From contig ONAE01000015.1 in NCBI GenBank assembly GCA_900315695.1, positions 1 to 41,513 on the forward strand: a stretch of 41,513 bases of DNA. Direction: 5' to 3'. Shown here piece after piece: positions 16,541 to 24,522 of this stretch. Origin of the DNA: an uncultured Prevotella sp. Its GTDB lineage: Bacteria; Bacteroidota; Bacteroidia; Bacteroidales; Bacteroidaceae. The position numbers and the translations under genes are program-made. Below the pieces are notes generated by a model that made no database searches, was not told the origin of the DNA, and saw nothing but the letters and a program-made list of their open reading frames with translations. The stretch's first letter is position 1, and each line of letters begins with the position of its first letter.

Positions 16541-17661
16541 TGACTATTACCCAACGAGAAGTGACTGTCGGTGAGATTACCCTCGGTTACGTGAATAACG
16601 ACGAACAGGGCGTTCGCGGTTATAATGGCAAACTCGACATTCGCCCACCCTATCAGCGTGAGTTTATCTACAACGAGAAAGAACAGCAGGCCGTCATCAC
16701 AACGGTATTGCACGGCTACCCATTGAACGTGATGTATTGGGTGAAACGCTCTGACGACGCAGAATGTCCTTATGAGGTGATGGATGGGCAACAGCGCACA
16801 CTCGCGCTTTGTGAATATGTGGCAGGTAAGTTCTCGTATGAATTTAAGAACTTCTTCAATCAGCCCGAGGATATTCAGCGTAAGATTCTGAACTATCCAT
16901 TGACCATCTATGTATGCGAGGGTGATGCCAGTGAGAAATTGGAGTGGTTCCAAACCATCAATATTGCAGGTAAGCCACTGAATGAGCAAGAAATCAATAA
17001 TGCGATCTTTGCAGGGCCGTTCGTCTCGGATGCAAAGCGTCACTTCTCAAAGTCTAACTGCGGTGCCTACCGATTGGGCAAAGACCTGGTAAACGGCACG
17101 CCGATCCGTCAGGACTTCCTGAAGAAAGCCCTCGAATGGATGGCAGAGCACGAGACACGGCAGGGTCATCGCATGACAGCCGTCAGTTATATGTCAGCTC
17201 ATCAGCATGATCCCAATGCCAATAACCTATGGTCGTATTTCCAGACGGTATTGAACTGGGCCATTACCAACTTTGACATGAAGCGTTTTAAGAAGATTAT
17301 GAAGGGGCTCAACTGGGCAGAACTCTATGACAAATACGGCTCAGAGACACTCGACACTGTGGCGATCGGTAAACGTATATCGGAGTTGATGCGCGATAGC
17401 GAAATTCAGAAGCAAGCAGGCATTATACCTTATATATTAATAGGGGATGAGCATTATCTGGATTTGCGGACGTTCCCTGAAGATATTAAACTGGCCGTGT
17501 GGGAACAGCAGAACCATATCTGCAAGTCATGTGGTAAGGAGTTTGACTTTGAGTTTATGGAGGGCGACCATATCACCCCATGGCATGAAGGCGGGCGCAC
17601 CGTCATTGAGAACTGCCAGATGCTCTGCCGTGAGTGCAATCGCCGCAAAGGTGCGAAATAG
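16537..17661 (+). CDS. DUF262 (GmrS-like) protein with C-terminal HNH nuclease
   Basis: A 374-residue protein. The DUF262 domain has PPYQREF (37-43) and the signature DGQQR (83-87), which in the ParB-like/GmrS family bind or hydrolyse a nucleotide. The C-terminal HNH domain (about 325-374) has zinc cysteines C329, C332, C364 and C367 and catalytic candidates H345 (GDHI), N359 and N368. This is the layout of modification-sensing restriction enzymes such as GmrSD and SspE, here in single-chain form. Coupling to the methyltransferase argues that it is the restriction arm of a two-gene system; that is inference. Cleavage specificity cannot be read from the sequence. Confidence 0.88.
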   Translation: MMTITQREVTVGEITLGYVNNDEQGVRGYNGKLDIRPPYQREFIYNEKEQQAVITTVLHGYPLNVMYWVKRSDDAECPYEVMDGQQRTLALCEYVAGKFSYEFKNFFNQPEDIQRKILNYPLTIYVCEGDASEKLEWFQTINIAGKPLNEQEINNAIFAGPFVSDAKRHFSKSNCGAYRLGKDLVNGTPIRQDFLKKALEWMAEHETRQGHRMTAVSYMSAHQHDPNANNLWSYFQTVLNWAITNFDMKRFKKIMKGLNWAELYDKYGSETLDTVAIGKRISELMRDSEIQKQAGIIPYILIGDEHYLDLRTFPEDIKLAVWEQQNHICKSCGKEFDFEFMEGDHITPWHEGGRTVIENCQMLCRECNRRKGAK

Positions 17662-17703
17662 TGAACACAATACATCGAAAAACGGAAAATAATTGCTAAG
17701 AAA

Positions 17704-17735
17704 TTTGGAAGTATCAATAAAACTTTGTATCTTTG
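17704..17735 (+). promoter_or_regulatory. Promoter upstream of the NYN gene
   Basis: TTTG, 20 bp, TATCTTTG, a consensus promoter. The predicted transcript starts near 17742. Confidence 0.78.
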
Positions 17736-17741
17736 CAGCAG

Positions 17742-17803
17742 ATTATTAAAGCTCCGCCATTCTTTCTTGAATGGACATGGCCGTCTGAGGACGGCTTTTT
17801 TTT
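17742..17803 (+). ncRNA. Short leader RNA with terminator before the NYN gene
   Basis: Two hairpins in about 62 bases: CCATTC-TTTCTT-GAATGG (17757-17774) and GCCGTC-TGAG-GACGGC followed by T8 (17780-17803). The second is a complete intrinsic terminator placed only 18 bp before the ATG. Transcription of the gene therefore needs read-through or antitermination, or the product is a separate small RNA. Confidence 0.65.
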
Positions 17804-17821
17804 AATTTTAAATTCAATATT

Positions 17822-18532
17822 ATGGCACAACGTGTAACATTCTACATTGATGGGTTTAACTTCTATTACGGTTTGAGACGTACTAAGCGCACTGAACCGC
17901 AATGGGGGGATTATTACTGGATCGACATAGTAAAACTATGCGCAGGGTTTCTTGGTGAAGATCAAGTAGTGGAAAAAGTGATATATTTCACTGCCTCTCC
18001 GCTTAATCCCGAGAAAAGTAGTCGCCAAAGTGCTTTTCTCAATGCCAATAAGATTATTAATGGTGATCGCTTTGAGATTGTTAGAGGCAAGTATCTCGAC
18101 AAGCAAATTCAATGTCCCAATTGTCATTACGCCATTTCAAGACCAGAAGAGAAGAAAACTGATGTTAACATCTCTGTCCGTATGATTGCTGACTGTGTGC
18201 TCAATGCTACTGACACCATCATTCTTGTCAGTGCAGACAGCGACCTTGTCCCACCAATAGAATTTATTCAGCAGCAATATCCTGAAAAAAGGATTAAGGT
18301 TTATTTTCCTCCTTCAAATTTCAGTTGCGACCTGAAAGACAATCTAACGCATCACAGCAGTAAACCTGTGTTAATGCTCAAGAATGAACGCCGTTTCCGT
18401 GATGCTATCATGCCCGATGTTGTTACTAACGGAATAAAACGCTACGAGGTACCAGAAAAGTGGCGACCTGCTAATATCGTAAGAAACAAGCATCCATACC
18501 CAGGGCGCAAGGGTGACAAAGCTCGGTGGTGA
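17822..18532 (+). CDS. NYN-domain (PIN-like) nuclease with zinc finger
   Basis: A 236-residue protein. The NYN fold is shown by D10 in [11 protein letters not shown], the conserved K112/D114 in EKKTDVN, and D139/D141 in VSADSDLVP, the acidic residues that hold metal for RNA cleavage. Between the first strand and this site is a CPNC pair (C98, C101) with His102, which points to an inserted zinc knuckle. The C-terminal 40 residues are basic. Such LabA-like proteins are candidate ribonucleases, several of them in defence or toxin roles. The gene has its own promoter and a terminator-containing leader, 160 bp after the DUF262-HNH gene, so it may be a separately controlled part of the same island. 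Confidence 0.85.
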   Translation: MAQRVTFYIDGFNFYYGLRRTKRTEPQWGDYYWIDIVKLCAGFLGEDQVVEKVIYFTASPLNPEKSSRQSAFLNANKIINGDRFEIVRGKYLDKQIQCPNCHYAISRPEEKKTDVNISVRMIADCVLNATDTIILVSADSDLVPPIEFIQQQYPEKRIKVYFPPSNFSCDLKDNLTHHSSKPVLMLKNERRFRDAIMPDVVTNGIKRYEVPEKWRPANIVRNKHPYPGRKGDKARW

Positions 18533-18561
18533 GATCTCTCGACTGCGCTCGAGATGACAAA
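18531..18561 (-). repeat. Dispersed REP-like sequence, copy 2
   Basis: CTCGACTGCGCTCGAG palindrome with GAGATCTC on one side and ATGACAAA on the other; on the minus strand it reads GTCATCTCGAG ... GAGATCTC, matching the ends of the copy at 9397-9433. Confidence 0.5.
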
Positions 18562-18613
18562 AAGGTGCTCTGGATGACAAAAAGGGGGCGGGGAATAAAA
18601 AGTGGGAGAATTG

Positions 18614-18645
18614 TTTGGTGGTTTCGCGGAAAATGCTTATATTTG
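18614..18645 (+). promoter_or_regulatory. Promoter of the SpoIIE-STAS operon
   Basis: TTTG, 20 bp, TATATTTG, about 55 bp before the ATG at 18700. Confidence 0.78.
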
Positions 18646-18699
18646 CAGTTGATTTCGCTCCAAATGCTTGGGCGAAGAGAGGGATAAAACTTTGTGGTC

Positions 18700-21075
18700 A
18701 TGAAGAAAAAGACTTTTGCAAACAGGTTGAGCATCCGGATTATGGCGGTGCTGATCGTGATCTCCACGATCATCATGGCCGTGGTCTATCTGATCACAAA
18801 GGAGTCGATGGACCGTGAGGCCGAGGCGCGCTATGAAAGCATCCTCCTTCATACCAATGAGAAGATACGCGGCGTGCTCTCAGACGTGTATGTGGGCGCA
18901 ATTAATAATGTGAACGTGATCGAGCGCGACATCCATGATCCTGATATGTTGCAGAAGCATCTGGAGCGGATGGTTACCCAAAATATGTATATGTCGAGCT
19001 GCCGTCTGATCTTCGAGCCCGACTTCTTTCCGGAGAAAGGTCACAACTTCGAGATCTATGCCTGGCGCGACTCGACGGGTGTGATCAAGGGCCGGCAGAT
19101 GAATGAGAAGCATCCTGACTTCCTGGTGCATCAATGGTACAAGGATGCTTTTGAAAATCCGGAAGATGACTGGACGCCCCCTTACTTCGACCGTGCATCC
19201 TCGCAGATGCTCACCACCACCTACCTGACCCATATCCATGACGAAGACGGCAGGAAGGTGGGTATGCTGGGTGCTGATGTGTCGCTGGAGTGGCTGCGAA
19301 AGCGCCATGTCCGTGAAGACAACGAGATCCACGAGCGTTACGAAAAGGGGTTTGAGGCCCAGTCGTACAGTTTCATCATCGACAGCGACGGCACCTACCT
19401 CATCCATCCTAATGAGAACCTTGTGCTGAAAAAGAAATTCCAGGATGTCGTGGCCGAAACTCCTGATACCCTGGATGATGCGATGGTGCGCAGGATGCTG
19501 AACAAAGAGAGTGGCACATGCCGTCTGGATGCTGAGGGACTTGACTGCTGGGTGTTTTATTCGTATGTGAAGTACGCCGACTGGACGGTGGTGTTCGTCG
19601 TGCCTGAGGAGATCATCTACCACAAGGGAAACCTTCTGGCGAATATCATCCTGTTTGTGTTCTTCGCCGGCCTGGTGGTGATCTATCTGCTGAGTTCCCA
19701 TCTGATCAGGAAGAATATGCGCCAGTTGGCGCGCTTCGCAACGGCAGCCAGAGAGGTGGCCCAGGGTAACTTCAACATCGAGTTGCCCGAGGTGAAGAGC
19801 CGTGAGGTGGATGCCTTGCGTGAGGCTTTCAAGGATATGCAGACTTCACTGACGAAATATGTGGAGGAGTTGAAGGAATCTACGGCCTCGAACGTGGCGA
19901 TGGAGCAGGAGCTGAGGATTGCCAGCGACATCCAGCAGCGTATGCTGCCGAAGGTGTATCCGCCGTTCCCTGAGCGTACGGATATCGATATCTACGGTGA
20001 GGTGGTGACGGCCAGGAAGGTGGGCGGCGACCTGTTCGACTTCTTCATCCGCGACGACAAGCTGTATTTCAGCATCGGCGACGTAGCAGGCAAGGGTGTG
20101 CCGGCAGCACTGGTAATGGCGGTGGCGCGCTCGATGTTCCGCAGTGCGTCGATGACTCACACCTCGCCCAAGCTGATCATGGAGTCGATCAACCGCTCCG
20201 TATGCCAGAGCAACGACTCGTTCATGTTCGTGACGCTCTTCATGGGTGTGCTCGACCTGAACACGGGCCGCTTGCTTTACTCGAATGCGGGGCATGAGCC
20301 CCCAGTACTGGTGGGCGGTGCGCATACACGATTCGTGAATGTGGATAACAACATCCCGCTCGGATTACGCCCCGACTGGGAATATTCCGAGCAGCGCTCG
20401 CTGGTGGACAAGGGTACCACGCTGTTTCTCTATACCGACGGTTATACGGAGGCAGAGAATGCGGAGCACGAGCAGTTCGGCAGGGAGCGTATGTGCCAGG
20501 AGGCGTTACGCCTGTCGGCAGAGCGTCCTGACTCGCGCACCCTTGTGCAGGCCATGCGGCGGGCAGAGCGTGTGTTTGTGAACTATCTGCCGCAGGCCGA
20601 CGACATATCGCTGCTGGCCATCAAGTATCAGGGCAGTCACGACAAGAGCGTTTACCGTCGTGGTATCTCGCTGGTGAACAATGTGTCGGAGGTGCCGGCA
20701 CTCGGCATCTTCCTCGGCAGCATCTGCGAGGATATGCACTTCAACGACCTCACCTCTACCCGTGTGAACCTGGCTGTGGAGGAGGCGGTGGTCAATGTGA
20801 TGAACTACGCCTTCCCGAAGGGCAAACGCTCCACGATCCTCCTGGAAGTGGTGGCCGATGCCGATACGCTCACCTTCGAGCTCAGAGATGAAGGCAAGCC
20901 CTTCGATCCGACGGCTCAGGAGGAGGTGGATACAGCACTTGTCGCCACAGAGATGCGCATAGGCGGACTGGGCATCCATCTGATGCGCACCTATATGGAC
21001 GAGCTCATCTATGAGCGCCAGAACGGACAGAATGTGCTGACGATGAAGAAGTATTTAAATAATCATCAAAAATAA
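18700..21075 (+). CDS. Membrane sensor SpoIIE-type PP2C phosphatase fused to an RsbW-like ATPase domain
   Basis: A 791-residue protein (ATG 18700, giving MKKKTFANRLSIR; a GTG two codons earlier is less likely). In order: a membrane helix (12-32), a periplasmic double-Cache-like sensor (about 35-305), a second helix (about 308-330), HAMP, a coiled coil, a SpoIIE/PP2C domain (about 410-640; VGGDLFDFF and GDVAGKGVPAALVMA carry the metal-binding Asp residues), and a C-terminal HATPase domain (about 655-790; N-box EEAVVNVMNYAF, G-box GGLGIHLMR). Phosphatase and anti-sigma-kinase-like ATPase thus sit in one chain. The next gene encodes a STAS protein, the expected substrate. The two should form a partner-switching module controlled by a periplasmic signal. 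Confidence 0.92.
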   Translation: MKKKTFANRLSIRIMAVLIVISTIIMAVVYLITKESMDREAEARYESILLHTNEKIRGVLSDVYVGAINNVNVIERDIHDPDMLQKHLERMVTQNMYMSSCRLIFEPDFFPEKGHNFEIYAWRDSTGVIKGRQMNEKHPDFLVHQWYKDAFENPEDDWTPPYFDRASSQMLTTTYLTHIHDEDGRKVGMLGADVSLEWLRKRHVREDNEIHERYEKGFEAQSYSFIIDSDGTYLIHPNENLVLKKKFQDVVAETPDTLDDAMVRRMLNKESGTCRLDAEGLDCWVFYSYVKYADWTVVFVVPEEIIYHKGNLLANIILFVFFAGLVVIYLLSSHLIRKNMRQLARFATAAREVAQGNFNIELPEVKSREVDALREAFKDMQTSLTKYVEELKESTASNVAMEQELRIASDIQQRMLPKVYPPFPERTDIDIYGEVVTARKVGGDLFDFFIRDDKLYFSIGDVAGKGVPAALVMAVARSMFRSASMTHTSPKLIMESINRSVCQSNDSFMFVTLFMGVLDLNTGRLLYSNAGHEPPVLVGGAHTRFVNVDNNIPLGLRPDWEYSEQRSLVDKGTTLFLYTDGYTEAENAEHEQFGRERMCQEALRLSAERPDSRTLVQAMRRAERVFVNYLPQADDISLLAIKYQGSHDKSVYRRGISLVNNVSEVPALGIFLGSICEDMHFNDLTSTRVNLAVEEAVVNVMNYAFPKGKRSTILLEVVADADTLTFELRDEGKPFDPTAQEEVDTALVATEMRIGGLGIHLMRTYMDELIYERQNGQNVLTMKKYLNNHQK

Positions 21076-21093
21076 AAATGGAGATATAAAAAA

Positions 21094-21402
21094 ATGGAAG
21101 CATCAATCAGAAAAGAAAACGACCATCAGGTGACATTGATCCTCGACGGACGACTTGACACCTCCGTGACACAAGAGACGGAGCTTGAGGTGGAACCTTT
21201 GTTCGATTACAAAGACTGTGAAGTGGTGATTGATTGTAGCCGGCTGGACTACATCTCATCGAGCGGTCTGCGACTGATGATGGCCATCAATCAGAGATGC
21301 CGTGCCAACCGTTGTGACATTTTCATCAAGGGTTTGCAGGATAAAGTGTATGACGTGTTTATGACAACGGGATTCGTACACCTGTTCCAGTTCAGGAAGT
21401 AG
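21094..21402 (+). CDS. STAS-domain anti-anti-sigma-like protein
   Basis: A 102-residue single-domain protein of the SpoIIAA/RsbV type. The phosphorylatable Ser is in the conserved loop DYISSSGLRLMM. It lies 18 bp after the SpoIIE-ATPase gene and should be phosphorylated by the ATPase domain and dephosphorylated by the PP2C domain of that protein. The downstream target is unknown: no SigB-type sigma factor is in the window. Its 3' end overlaps the convergent SBP-PAS gene by 11 bp. Confidence 0.9.
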   Translation: MEASIRKENDHQVTLILDGRLDTSVTQETELEVEPLFDYKDCEVVIDCSRLDYISSSGLRLMMAINQRCRANRCDIFIKGLQDKVYDVFMTTGFVHLFQFRK

Positions 21403-22714
21403 GTGTACGGTCGCTGGTGGTCACGAGGTAGTTGGTCACCTCGCCTCTTGGATTGTAGAGTGCCTGGATATGGCACTCTACATATTTGTCGATACCATAC
21501 TCAGGATAGTACAGGTGGCGGGTTACGCGCATGTTCTGATGCTCTTCGGGCTTTGAGATCTCTTTGAACAGACTCTCGTCGATGCCGTGCAGCATGGCCT
21601 TCATGGCATCGTTATGATCGATGAGCACACCCTTGCTGTCGTAGAACGACATGGGCACGAAGGGATGGTTGAGGATCGTCTCGTATTTATGCACGATGTT
21701 GCGCGTGGCCTGATAGATCTCCACCTCACGGGTCACATCGTTCACTGCGTTGATGACGTAGGCAGGACGGCCTTCGTCGTCGAGTTCACAGATGGCATGA
21801 CCCTGGAAACTGAGGTAGTGGGGATTAGCCTCCGTGCCGTGGTTCCAGCGTTTGTTGTGCTCGAAGTGGCGCAAGCGCCCTTCATGCAGGCTCTTCGACT
21901 TCTTGACGAATTCCTCGCGATCGTCGGGATGGATGCGCTGGATATACTCCGCCAGTGTCATGCCTTCCTTGGGCAGCACGTTGCCATACATGTTGGTGGC
22001 GTGATCCTTGGCAATGTCATACACCATTACGTCGAAATTACCCATGTGCAGGGCCTTGATCATCATCTCGTTGAGTTCTCTGGAGTTGCGGGTCACACTT
22101 TTGACGTGGCGGCGGATCACCCAGATGAACAGGCAGAGCAGGGCAGCAAACAGCAGAAGGGCTATTACGATGTTGAGAATAATCGGCGTAACGTCGGGCT
22201 TGACGCGCTCGGGATGCAGCCATCGGTCTTGGATGGTGGCGATGTCGCCTTTCTGTTTCAGGCGTGAATACTGGTCGTCGATCTGATCGATGAGCTGCCG
22301 GTCGCGGCTGATGAAGTGGAGTCCTGTCACGGCTTTCCCCTTATGACGCTCATAGGCGACCACATTCTTCGAGATGCAGTAAGCCGATGCATTCTTATAG
22401 GAACGGCTGTCGGCCAGGATGAGGTCGGCATCGTCGCGTTCGAAGATGGTGATGGCCACCTCCATATCTTTCATGACGAATAAGCAGGGCAGGTCGAGCT
22501 TCTCCATCACGGCCTTGATGATATCGACGTTCATGCCTGCGGGATTGCCCTCATCGTTCAGGAACTCATAAGGCGGGTCTTCCCACTGGCATGTCACGAC
22601 CACCGGATGTTGGCGGGTATATCTATCTGTCAGTGCCTGTGCTGCCGCCTGAATTACGGTAGCCAGCAGAAGAAGCGTAGCGGTGATATATCTGTATTTC
22701 ATAAGGCGATGCAT
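21392..22714 (-). CDS. Membrane SBP-PAS sensor protein without kinase domain
   Basis: A 440-residue protein. A signal peptide or first helix (to about residue 27) leads into a periplasmic solute-binding type 3 domain (about 36-170; PPYEFLNDEGNPAGMNVDII is its classic start). This domain is short and holds only part of the usual fold. A membrane helix follows (about 177-200), then one or two PAS domains (about 212-435). In most relatives a HisKA and HATPase follow; here the protein stops after PAS. The start ATG directly follows the TAA of the upstream gene, so translation is probably coupled; ATG 22702 is an alternative. It is a paralogue of the upstream gene. Confidence 0.82.
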   Translation of the reverse strand: MHRLMKYRYITATLLLLATVIQAAAQALTDRYTRQHPVVVTCQWEDPPYEFLNDEGNPAGMNVDIIKAVMEKLDLPCLFVMKDMEVAITIFERDDADLILADSRSYKNASAYCISKNVVAYERHKGKAVTGLHFISRDRQLIDQIDDQYSRLKQKGDIATIQDRWLHPERVKPDVTPIILNIVIALLLFAALLCLFIWVIRRHVKSVTRNSRELNEMMIKALHMGNFDVMVYDIAKDHATNMYGNVLPKEGMTLAEYIQRIHPDDREEFVKKSKSLHEGRLRHFEHNKRWNHGTEANPHYLSFQGHAICELDDEGRPAYVINAVNDVTREVEIYQATRNIVHKYETILNHPFVPMSFYDSKGVLIDHNDAMKAMLHGIDESLFKEISKPEEHQNMRVTRHLYYPEYGIDKYVECHIQALYNPRGEVTNYLVTTSDRTPTS

Positions 22715-24379
22715 TTAATTGATAATCGTTTCATCCTTCTGACAGAAGACAAAGAGGCCCAGCAGCTCACCGTCGTCGTTGAAGCAGGTCTTTATCTGAT
22801 ACTTAATCCTGACATCATTGATCACCTGTATGGCGATGAAGTCGTTGATCTTCGACAGGTTCGTGAACTTGGTCTTGAAGAAGGTGTTGATATGCACGTG
22901 CTGCTTCACCAGCTCATCGCTATTACAACGGCACAGTTCGCAGGCCTTCGGACTGGCATCCTGGATGACACCGGTCTTGTCGAACAGGAAGATGGCGGCA
23001 TCCTCGCAGTAGAAGATCGACCAGTAACGCAGGGTGCGCTCGTCTTCGAGCTGTTTCAGGCGGTGGGCTTCGGTGACATCCTTCTTCGTGCCGATGATCA
23101 CCGACGGCTTGCCGTTGCTGTCGCGCTGCAACACGGAGAGGTTTACGATAAAGTCGTGCAACTCGTGGTCGCCGCCCTCCATATCCTTTGCTTTCAGCTC
23201 AATCGTCAGTTCTTCCTCTTCATGGCCTCTGGCATCCTTATGCTGGCTGATCAGACGGTCGAGTGCTCCTTTCAACCGTTTGAGGTCGCTTTCTTCGCTG
23301 TAACGCTGTGAGAACTCCTCCATCGTGTAGGTGTAGGCCACCTTTCCATTGTCGTTGCGCCAGGCAAACAGCTGATCCTTTACATCGTAGGTCCATATAC
23401 GCACCTTACTGGTTTCGATGATCAGGGCCAGACGGCGGTTCAACTGGCTGTTGGCCTTGGTGACGCGCCTGTTATGCAGTTGGTAGATCACCGTATAGAC
23501 GATAGCGATTGCCAGGAGGATCAGGGCCAGACCTACCAGATACCATACCCAGTGGGGGATGCCTGGTCCCTCATGCTCTGGATAGAACCATTTATTCTCA
23601 ATCGGTCGGATCTCATCGTCGGTATAGAGGTTGGCATAAGCCTCGTCGAGCTGGTCGAGCAGATGCTGGTCTTTGGACATGAACTTGTATTCGCCGTGAG
23701 GCATGTTCACGGGGGTGAGTTCCAGATTGTCAAGATGGAATCTATTGATAAGCCATTGCAGCGAGAGCGTGTTCCATACGATCTGGCCTTTTTCCTCGAT
23801 GCTGACCTGCTGGATCGATTTCTTCATGTCGCGGCTCACGATGGCGTTGTTGCCCCAGCCGTAGTCGAGCATCAGATGATGGCACAGGCTGGAGTCGTTG
23901 ACGATCACCTCCAGTCCCTCTTTGCTCAGGTCGCGGAAGGTCTTGATCTCTATCTCTTTGTTCTTCGGCGTGACGACGCTCTGGGTGAAGAGGGTGATGG
24001 CATGACGGCCGTAGAGGCCGAACTCATCGTGGAAGCCTGAAGCCAGACCGAGTGTGAGGTCGGATTTGCCTGTTTTCAGATCCTGGAAGGCCTCCTGCTG
24101 AGGTTTCAGACGGATGATATAGGGGATATTCAGTTCCTGCAACAGTCGCTCGATGAGGTCGATGTTGAATCCTTCCGGCTGTCCTTCATCGTTGATATAG
24201 GAGTAGGGCCACAAGTCGCAGGCATCTTCATAGATCAGGGGATTCTCTGCTGTATAAAGCTTGGTGCTCCCAGGGTGTACAGACGCATGGACGGCAGACA
24301 AAGATACACAGCAAAACAAGAGCAGCAACAGCCGTTGCAGCCGCCTGTTCAACCATGAGTATCTTTTAATAGTAGTCAT
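22715..24379 (-). CDS. Membrane SBP-PAS sensor protein without kinase domain (longer paralogue)
   Basis: A 554-residue protein starting MTTIKRYSWLNRR (ATG 24379, downstream of the promoter; the frame extends further but would begin too close to the -7 box). Signal peptide (about 15-33), complete solute-binding type 3 domain (about 45-270; WPYSYINDEGQPEGFNIDLI), a membrane helix (about 280-305), then two PAS-like domains (about 320-545). No HisKA, HATPase, GGDEF or EAL follows. It probably binds a small ligand such as an amino acid in the periplasm, but how the signal leaves is unclear. A partner kinase in trans is possible; the divergent kinase at 24523 is the obvious candidate. Confidence 0.82.
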   Translation of the reverse strand: MTTIKRYSWLNRRLQRLLLLLFCCVSLSAVHASVHPGSTKLYTAENPLIYEDACDLWPYSYINDEGQPEGFNIDLIERLLQELNIPYIIRLKPQQEAFQDLKTGKSDLTLGLASGFHDEFGLYGRHAITLFTQSVVTPKNKEIEIKTFRDLSKEGLEVIVNDSSLCHHLMLDYGWGNNAIVSRDMKKSIQQVSIEEKGQIVWNTLSLQWLINRFHLDNLELTPVNMPHGEYKFMSKDQHLLDQLDEAYANLYTDDEIRPIENKWFYPEHEGPGIPHWVWYLVGLALILLAIAIVYTVIYQLHNRRVTKANSQLNRRLALIIETSKVRIWTYDVKDQLFAWRNDNGKVAYTYTMEEFSQRYSEESDLKRLKGALDRLISQHKDARGHEEEELTIELKAKDMEGGDHELHDFIVNLSVLQRDSNGKPSVIIGTKKDVTEAHRLKQLEDERTLRYWSIFYCEDAAIFLFDKTGVIQDASPKACELCRCNSDELVKQHVHINTFFKTKFTNLSKINDFIAIQVINDVRIKYQIKTCFNDDGELLGLFVFCQKDETIIN

Positions 24380-24408
24380 AAAAAAGTAGTTTAAAGACAA
24401 ATTCTATG

Positions 24409-24440
24409 CAAAGGTATGAAATTTTTTTTGGAAATACAAA
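24409..24440 (-). promoter_or_regulatory. Promoter of the SBP-PAS operon
   Basis: On the minus strand, TTTG, 20 bp, TACCTTTG. It stands next to the divergent -7 element of the kinase gene. Confidence 0.78.
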
Positions 24441-24459
24441 GAAAAACCGATTTTTTTTG

Positions 24460-24467
24460 TATCTTTG
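24460..24467 (+). promoter_or_regulatory. -7 element of the kinase gene
   Basis: TATCTTTG, 55 bp before the ATG at 24523. No clear TTTG lies 19-21 bp upstream, so the promoter may be weaker than the divergent one or need an activator. Confidence 0.55.
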
Positions 24468-24522
24468 CAACGTGATAATCAATGATTGTCTTGGAAATTG
24501 TAGTAAAAAAAAACGGACATAC

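Noticed and set aside
18880-19701. 273-codon minus-strand frame
   Set aside because: Antisense shadow of the SpoIIE-type gene.
21587-22267. 226-codon plus-strand frame
   Set aside because: Antisense to an SBP-PAS gene; no signal or domain.
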